A stretch of DNA of 64,000 nucleotides, from positions 5,022,001 through 5,086,000 of the forward strand of contig JACGCM010002205.1 of assembly GCA_014058105.1 (NCBI GenBank), in the 5' to 3' direction. Both the position numbers and the translations under genes were made by a program. Every line of letters starts with the position of its first letter. Position 1 is the stretch's first letter. The stretch comes from Kingdonia uniflora. Taxonomy: Eukaryota; Streptophyta; Magnoliopsida; Ranunculales; Circaeasteraceae. Positions 57,791-64,000 of the stretch are shown piece after piece. The notes beneath the pieces are model-generated. The model was not told the DNA's origin and made no database searches. It worked only from the letters and a program-made list of their open reading frames with translations.

Positions 57791-58388
57791 TGCTCCTGTG
57801 ATAAAACTAATATAAGATAAGAATGATACAGGTGATTTACCGTGGAAAATCTCTAAATAGGTAAAATAAACATGACCTCGAGTTGAAGGTTTTAGTAACA
57901 GTGACATTTATTACATGAGGCTAATATCCTACTACAAGTGATCTCTCGAACTTGCAATTCTTGATCTTGTAAATAAGAAGTTTGGTGCTTTGAGAATCTA
58001 TACAATATAGTTTTCTTGGTAATTTCTCATATATTTTTCTGGTCCTTGTCTCTTCAAGAATTTTTCTTTATATAGGCCTTATCTGCAGTTCTTTATCGTG
58101 CTGAAGCACGTTCTGCGAACAATGTGGTAAGTGGCATTTGACTGAGTAACTATTGAGTTCATGAGAGACAAGCATCTTTGATTTGTTCATGCTTTTCTGT
58201 TGTGCTCGACCCACGTTCTTCATCAGTTCGTGGTGTAGGTGTCAATGCTGACTATTTATGTTACATGTAGAATACGTAAGTTTGATATGGAGGTAATTCA
58301 AATGATATAGAGGTAGTTTCATCTAGAAGGAGATAGTTCGAATTGGAAATAGTTTGAATTGGGTTAGATCGAGGGATAGGTCCCTACA
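57791..58388 (-). repeat. LTR of a minus-strand gypsy element (G), 598 bp
   Basis: On the minus strand it begins TGTAGGGACCTATCCC and ends TCACAGGAGCA. Immediately before it lies the purine tract GAGGGGGCGAT (reverse of 58,389-58,399), as for a 3' LTR of an element extending to the right. Immediately after it lies TTGGTATAAGAGC, one base off a Met-tRNA PBS, as for a 5' LTR. U3 contains TTCGAA-like ATTCGAA and AGTTCG elements. No partner LTR was found in the window. Confidence 0.6.
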
Positions 58389-61300
58389 ATCGCCCCCTCG
58401 CAACTTAAGTCACGAGTGGCTTTAGTTGAGAAATAATCTATGGGTATATGGTCTTTGGAACTTGAAAAGAAAGGAAGTATTTAATGGGGATTTGACTCTA
58501 TGGAAAATATGTATTTTTTGTGGGGGGATTTTTGTTCATTAAATGATGATGAGAATATTGATGTACGTGTTGTTTAAAGTTTTGAGGGTTTCTTCTATTT
58601 TGAATGATGATGCTTGGGAAACATACATACACATTAAATATTAGGGTTATATAAATAATACCTGTATCGAGGATTGTGGCAAAGTACGCTATTATTGCAA
58701 AAATTCTCTGGAAGTCTAGGTTGACAATGGTGAAGACTGGGAGAATGGTTTACGAAGAGAGAGTTTCTGTTGAGATACAAAAGTTTAAGTTGAGGTATTT
58801 TGGAGATCAGTCCTTGAAGATTCCTACCCCGTTCCCGTTCTACCGATGTATCAGGGTATGTTGGAAGAAGAAGCGACTGAAACTGAAGAAGATTTTTACT
58901 TCATATGGAGATATTTTTACGTTGTCTTAATAGGCGAGCAACATTTGAGGTGTCACCGCATCCTTGCAAAAGACAAGGTTAAGGAAACGGATGCGGGGGC
59001 TGGCGTAGCTGTGGGGCAGCTTCGCTAATGTCTTACATAGGATTGGATTCTAAGGTTGGGCCCTCTTCATCTGCACCAATTCTCCGATAGTGGTAGCTAT
59101 AGAGGAGGCGACGGTGGTAATGAAGAAGGGAGACGAAGAATGGAAGTTTGCTACTGCACCATCATCGCCTCTTTGCTTTAAGAAGACCTTCTATTTTAGG
59201 AGTTGGTTCAAGCAATGACTCTTTCTGCTTTCATGCCCAAACTTCCTTTAAACCCAGTTTCTGGTCAAAGTAATCTGGTGTGAAGGGAGAAGGATGTCTG
59301 GTGACTTCCAATACCTGCTTTGCTGAAACACTTGTTATTTGTAAAGTACCTGAAAGACTTGTTATCTGTAAAGTACCTAATTTCAGAGTACCTAAAAGAA
59401 TTATTATCTATAAAGTACCTGAAAGATTTGTTATCTGTAAAGTACCTGTAATTTATATTCGAGCTTAATAAAATTTATTATGTAAACTCTGTGTTAATGT
59501 ATAGAAACACTCTTGAAATAGAGGATGAAATATAATATATGAGATTGGAACTACAAAATATATTATAGCAATTGAGCTGTAAAAATATCTTTGTAACCTA
59601 AGAGATGTGTAATAATTTGTTTTCCAACTGAATGACTTAAAATTGTTGGGGGATAGAGATAACTGTAGAAGTTTTAGGATATATAAAAATTATAAATTCG
59701 AGCTCAGGATGGCCGTTCCAAAATATTAGATTTGGAAATAATAAGTTCGATATGGAATATGTTAAATTTATTGAGGTTGATGTGGAGAAATAATTTCAAA
59801 TAATTTTTTCTCAGGATACTAGGGTTTTCTGTTGTAAAAGAACAAAATATAATTATGAATTATGGGGGCTCTGGAGTAATCTAGAAAACTACATAAAATA
59901 GGGGGAAATGATCTTTTAAGTAGGTGTATGAAAATTGAAATGGTGTGATCTCGATTTAAGAGAATTTATTATGCCACTGAGGGACAATTGACGATAAAGA
60001 TAGCTAAAGTACGGTAGCAGATTTTTAGCTTGTTAAACTATGATGCAGACCTACTAGTGACCAAGTATCGGTTTGAAGGTTTAAATTAGATAGGTAGGGA
60101 ACTTGAGTACTGACGTCGCTTCTACGAGGAGCTATTCTGGTAAGTGATTGTGGAGCCTTTAGCTCGAAAAGAGGTTGTGAGACTAATTGTTGAAGAAGAG
60201 ATCAAGTTGGAAGATGTGAGGATTGCGAGAGGCGAACTGATCTGGTTTGGCTCCCCAAGACATCAGGGATGTTTCAGGTATAATTATATGTAAGGGAGTG
60301 AATTGTATGAGTTCAAATAACTGTCAAAGAAATGTAATGAAAATGAAGTTTTAATCTGTCCTCTTTTGTTGTAATGTTGTTTATGACTGTGGTACAAAAT
60401 GAATTTGAATATTTTAGAAATGTTGAAGGCTTTAAAAATGACGTCAACACTTTTATAAGTAAAAGAAGCAAAATATAGAAAAAGTAGGCAGTTTTTGATT
60501 TTGGCTCTGGTACAATTGTAGTAAAAGTTTGATTTTAGTAAGTATTGAGTCATCATGAATGTGGGGAGGTCAGATTGAGATTTGGGAAAGAGAGATGAAA
60601 ATATATTAAAATATGAGGCAGGGGGAAATGATGGGAAGGTATTTTCACTAAAAAGGTATAATACGTCTGATATTAAGTGTAGAAGGGATGCTTCAGTTCC
60701 AAAACTAAGGGCGGCTCGTGCGAGGCCCAATAACTGCCAGCAGTTAGAGAGAAACATATAAATAATACTTCATCTTCTTCATTCAAACGTTTATCAACTT
60801 CTGAAAACTTGAAAACAGTATGAGAGGAAAGATAAAAAATAACAGAGAATTTTGTGAGAAATTAATTGAGAGTGATCAACAATCAAAGCGAGAGAGAGTT
60901 ACAATGATTGAGTCACGAAGGTAGTTATATTGTAGCGTTGTGAGGGAAGGATTTGGCACTGCGTCAGATTCATATTATGACATAGAAGGTTATTAGATGA
61001 TTTGTAATGCTGTGAATGTGTTTCTTTTGAAAAAAAAATGTGGTATGCAAATCTAAAAATTACTGTTTATAGCAATCTATAAAAATTTATTTGATATATT
61101 TGAAAAATGAGATATGAAAGATATATGTATATGGGTGATGCATATGTAAAAGATATTGATGGAATACCAAGACTTGTATGTAGGTTGAGTGAGAAGAGTT
61201 TTGTGTAGGATCAAACCTCATCTGTAGTGTTGTAGTTGGTATGGAAACTTCACCTATTAATGAGGCGTTGACCTTTGGTCGATAGGCTGAGTCTGAGAAT

Positions 61301-62886
61301 GTAGTATTTGATAGGGAGGATGAAGTAGAAATTGTTCAATTTCTTGATTTTCTTGGGAAATTGGTATTCTATCCTCCGAATTCTAATGTGTTTAGGAAGT
61401 TTTGTAAAGCCAAAGCTTCTGTAGGGGGACGATGGGGTAATTTAGTTGAATATGCCGGTAGGCAATTTAGAAGTTGTATTGTAGGATCTGGTGAGGAACA
61501 TTTCTTTTTGTTGGCTGATTTAGAGAAGGAGAAACTCGATAGGGGGTTAGACGAGTCAATTTCCTTGGAGTATTATGATGAAAATGCTCAGGACAACCTG
61601 GAAGAGAGTTTTTTGTGTTATCTGTCTCAATTGGAGTACGGTTTGAGTCTGCCCCTTAGAAATCTTGTAAAAGGGATTATGAATATCATGGGGGCATGTC
61701 CTATTTAGTTGAACGGGAATATGTGGGAGATAATAAATGTCTGTGAGTTTTTGAATAAGTTGCGGAAGGAGGATGAGGTTGAGAGGAGGATATCTCCTGA
61801 AGATGTCTTGCAATTTTATGGTGTGAAAAACAATTCTGCAAGTTGAGGGGCATACCTTTTTGCAAGTTTGATTCGACCAGTTTTCTTCGATCTAAATTCA
61901 GCAGGTAGAATGTGGAATGATAATGTGATATGGGTGAAGGGTGATTGCCTTCAAAGAGATGATGAAGAAGCCATGTAACTTCTATGTAGAACTATAAAGT
62001 AAAGTAAGTATAATAACGTATAATATTAAAATGTTGAAATCACATGTTGTTCTATTGTTGATAATGAGTTGTTGATTGACAGGTCCTACGTCAAAGGTAA
62101 AGAGGAAGAATTCCCTATTAGACATTGTTGCTCAGGAAGGGACCAAGCGCAAGGCTGTGCTGAAAGTACTCGGTATTAGTAGAAGGAAGAGATCTAATAG
62201 AAAGTCTGAGAAAGTTTAAAGGTCTCAAGCAATAAGGCTAATAATGGGTATTGGTGGCAACAAGAAGGGGGGAGCTGATGGAGAGAGACGTGTTATTTTC
62301 CAAAGGCCTCTGGAGTAGATTTTGCAGATGCTTAAATCCACCATGTCGAGCAAGTTGGCTCAGGCATTTCCAAAGAAGAGGATCTTGAAGTGTGACTTGA
62401 CCTCTGGAACCACAGGAAGTGGTGAGGTCGAAGGAGGGGCGAATAAGAGATGGGCTGACCCTTCTTCCCAATTAACTCGGGTAAAGGCCTCAAATGATCG
62501 ACTTGGTGAAGAAGACGAGTTGAAAGTGGTAAAGGATAAGGCGATGCTTACAGTTCGTAATGGTGAGGAGGAAATGAGTAAAATGGTAAGTTCAATGATT
62601 TGTGCATATGCTGAATTCTGAATGATGATTTGAACTAACAATGTGTTCGATGCTTGTTATATTTTTGTAGGCTGCTCGCTTGATGAAGGGCATCTGCCTT
62701 GGGGTGGAGGAGAAAGTCAAGCTCGAGAAGGGGAAGGCTGAGCTCGATAAGAAGGTAGCTAGTTTGAAAACTGAACTGGCTATGGAGGGGAAACGATTGG
62801 ACTTTGTGAAAGTTGCGCGAGAGGTAAAGATAAGCGAGCTGACAGAGGGAAGCGGGAAAGAATCTAGAGGAGGTGGTAACCCAACG
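58389..62886 (-). mobile_element. 3' part of Tat-like element G
   Basis: Internal region between the 3' LTR (57,791-58,388) and the insertion point of element F. It consists of about 2.8 kb without coding support (58,400-61,240; the ORFs at 58,676-59,028 and 60,284-60,757 show no recognisable domain) and an antisense gene (61,250-62,889). This order on the minus strand (pol outside, antisense gene, PPT, LTR) is as in Tat elements. Pol is not in the window. Confidence 0.5.
59325..59455 (+). repeat. Short minisatellite, about 28 bp x 5
   Basis: Repeats of GTTATCTGTAAAGTACCTGA with variants, within element G. The ORF over it (59,280-59,468) is a repeat artefact. Confidence 0.85.
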
Positions 62887-62889
62887 TGA
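61250..62889 (+). pseudogene. Antisense gene of Tat-like element G (PF04195-like, coiled coil)
   Basis: Plus-strand gene, opposite to element G. The first part contains KAKASVGGRWGNLVEY and then the 'putative gypsy type transposon' (PF04195-like) block ESFLCYLSQLEYGLSLPL, NLVKGIMNIMGACPI, stop, LNGNMWEIINVCEFLNKL. After introns (GT/AG-like near 61,995-62,080 and 62,587-62,670) come basic sections (SKVKRKNS; RRKRSNRKS) and AARLMKGICLGVEEKVKLEK with a coiled-coil KAELDKKVASLKTELAMEG. Stops: TAG at 61,706 (from CAG by C-to-T) and TGA near 61,845. The function of such proteins is unknown. The gene is cut by the LTR of element F at 62,887. Confidence 0.7.
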
Positions 62890-63618
62890 TAGGCTTAGGC
62901 ACTATAGTAGCCTACTTGCTGCCCTACCTAAGTTAGACTCTTGAAGGCGACTTCGAAGCCTACTCGAATGTATCGAAGCCCATCCAATCCATGAATAAGC
63001 CACCCTAAGATTATCCGAAGACTAAACCTTGAGGACGAACTCCACATCACAGCAGAAACACTTCGACCATATCTGCACATGGTCGAAGTATGATAGGACA
63101 GACAACCAGCTCACTAGACAAGACGGCGTAGTTGTTGGTCCTTGCAGCTACAGTAACTGGCCTAACCACTGCTACAGTATCAAAGTACAGAGACAGACCC
63201 AACAACTGTTACAGTGACAATTCTGACATTTCCAGCGCCCATTCCCACTCTGGGATATCCGGATAGTATCCTTGTAATGCGACCTAACCTTGGTGACTTA
63301 GCCCTTCCTTTGATCTATAAATAAGAGATATAGGGAACCAATGAAGGGTTACAAAATCTCCCCTTTGAGCCCTTACAGTTTACCTTCGACCTCCTTGTAA
63401 AAACCCAGTACTCAAACCTTCGACTACTCGACAGAAATATAAACACTCTTAAAAATCTTCATCAGAGGTCGTGGAGAGTCACATTCTAGTCCTCCACGCA
63501 AGTGTATTGTCTATTGAATTTTTGCATTCTAGGCTATATACTTGAATCTTTTAGTTTGAAGATTAAACCCCGTGGTGTAAGGGTCGACTTCCCCTTCGTA
63601 AGAAGTTAGGCCCCTATA
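62887..63618 (+). repeat. 5' LTR of gypsy element F (about 0.73 kb)
   Basis: Starts TGATAGGCTTAGGCAC at the point where the coiled-coil frame of element G ends, and ends just before the PBS. It contains a TATA-like TATAAATAAGAGATATAG at about 63,316, which may be the promoter, and a CTACAGTA-type repeat section near 63,140-63,220. The 3' LTR lies outside the window, so the exact left edge is inferred. Confidence 0.65.
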
Positions 63619-63620
63619 TT

Positions 63621-63634
63621 TGGCGCCGTCTGTG
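63621..63634 (+). other. Primer binding site of element F
   Basis: TGGCGCCGTCTGTG directly follows the LTR. This PBS sequence (TTTGGCGCCGTCTGTGGG) is standard for many plant gypsy elements of the Tat group. Confidence 0.85.
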
Positions 63635-63704
63635 CTTCCCACCCTACCTATCTCCCTTTCTCATTTTCCTCCCTTTGATCTCAACTTCAATAGATTATTA
63701 TCAA

Positions 63705-64000
63705 TGGCACCAACCCTCTGTTCCAGTTTAACCCATGTCGGCAACTCCGTTGACGAAGTGGTCGTCCAAATAGCCTTGCTTTCTTAGCAATTCGCTCAAG
63801 ACGAGGAGCGCCACCATGCACAACTTCACCGTGATCATAAAAAGCACCGGTTGGAGTTTGAAGCTGAACGGAACAGTCGCTTGGATGATGCCGACAGGCA
63901 GAACTGGGCAATTGATGAGTTACGTAACATCGTCCGAGAGTTGTAGAGACTATGCCCCTAGAAGCTGCTCGACCATCCCAAGCACCAGACCCATCGTGCG
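63705..64000 (+). pseudogene. Element F gag, N-terminal part (runs off right edge)
   Basis: Frame from MAPTLCSSLTHVGN with a TAG stop after IALLS, followed by a charged coiled-coil-like stretch QFAQDEERHHAQLHRDH and DRQNWAIDELRNIVREL, then another stop. The position about 70 bp after the PBS and the character fit the N-terminus of Tat Gag. The minus-strand ORF here (63,687-63,911) is a shadow. Confidence 0.6.

Noticed and set aside
58676..59028. Basic plus-strand ORFs as exons of the antisense gene
   Set aside because: No similarity to known antisense-gene domains and they overlap each other in two frames; left unassigned.
60284..60757. 157-residue minus-strand ORF as a gene
   Set aside because: Phe/Ser/Leu-rich composition typical of AT-rich non-coding DNA; it lies in the non-coding part of Tat element G.
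1..64000. CRISPR arrays, bacterial operons, riboswitches
   Set aside because: Plant-type transposons and introns throughout; none of the repeats has a CRISPR-like spacer structure.

Overview
The window is a plant nuclear, heterochromatin-like stretch. It is AT-rich, with plant-type retrotransposon lineages (Ty1/copia, chromoviral Tekay-like gypsy, Tat-like gypsy), MULE, hAT, CACTA and Helitron-like signals, and fragments of plant genes. I see no intact host gene, no rRNA or tRNA gene and no CRISPR array. Nearly every coding stretch carries stops or frameshifts. The captured genes (TRS120/TRAPP II, dynamin-related DRP2, BRAHMA, a serpin, a DUF936 protein, an At1g65710-like protein) fit a eudicot, but I cannot name the species.

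Left block (1-18.8 kb): two related copia elements lie in opposite orientation. A is on the minus strand and runs off the left edge; B is on the plus strand. The 5' leader of B is split by an 8.2-kb insertion with hAT-type ends and an 8-bp target duplication (GCTTAGAG). Inside that insertion is a CACTA-like element carrying intron-containing DNA from two unrelated genes in one orientation: most of the C-terminal half of TRS120, followed by one DRP2 exon.

Middle block (about 19-33.5 kb): a patchwork of gene fragments, nearly all on the minus strand (At1g65710-like, BRAHMA N-terminus, serpin, DUF936), with transposon debris between them. A Helitron-like 5' terminus sits at about 33,450 on the same strand. 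The best reading is one multi-gene-capturing Helitron whose 3' end I could not fix.

Nested retrotransposon block (33.5-51.6 kb): a LINE remnant abuts the integrase of a Tat-like gypsy element (+). Copia element C (-, 35,392-48,256, perfect 5-bp TSD CACAG) interrupts that integrase, so its reading frame continues on both sides of a 12.9-kb insertion. C is itself interrupted by a Tekay-type gypsy element E (-) with a long LTR. The rest of the Tat element follows: the integrase end, a 107-bp tandem repeat and an antisense reading frame.

Right block (52-64 kb): a MULE with a decayed mudrA-type transposase and a convergent GRF-like zinc-finger frame; pentanucleotide repeats; then an LTR and the antisense PF04195-like gene of a second Tat-like element (-). 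The 5' LTR of a third gypsy element (+), with PBS and gag start, runs off the right edge.
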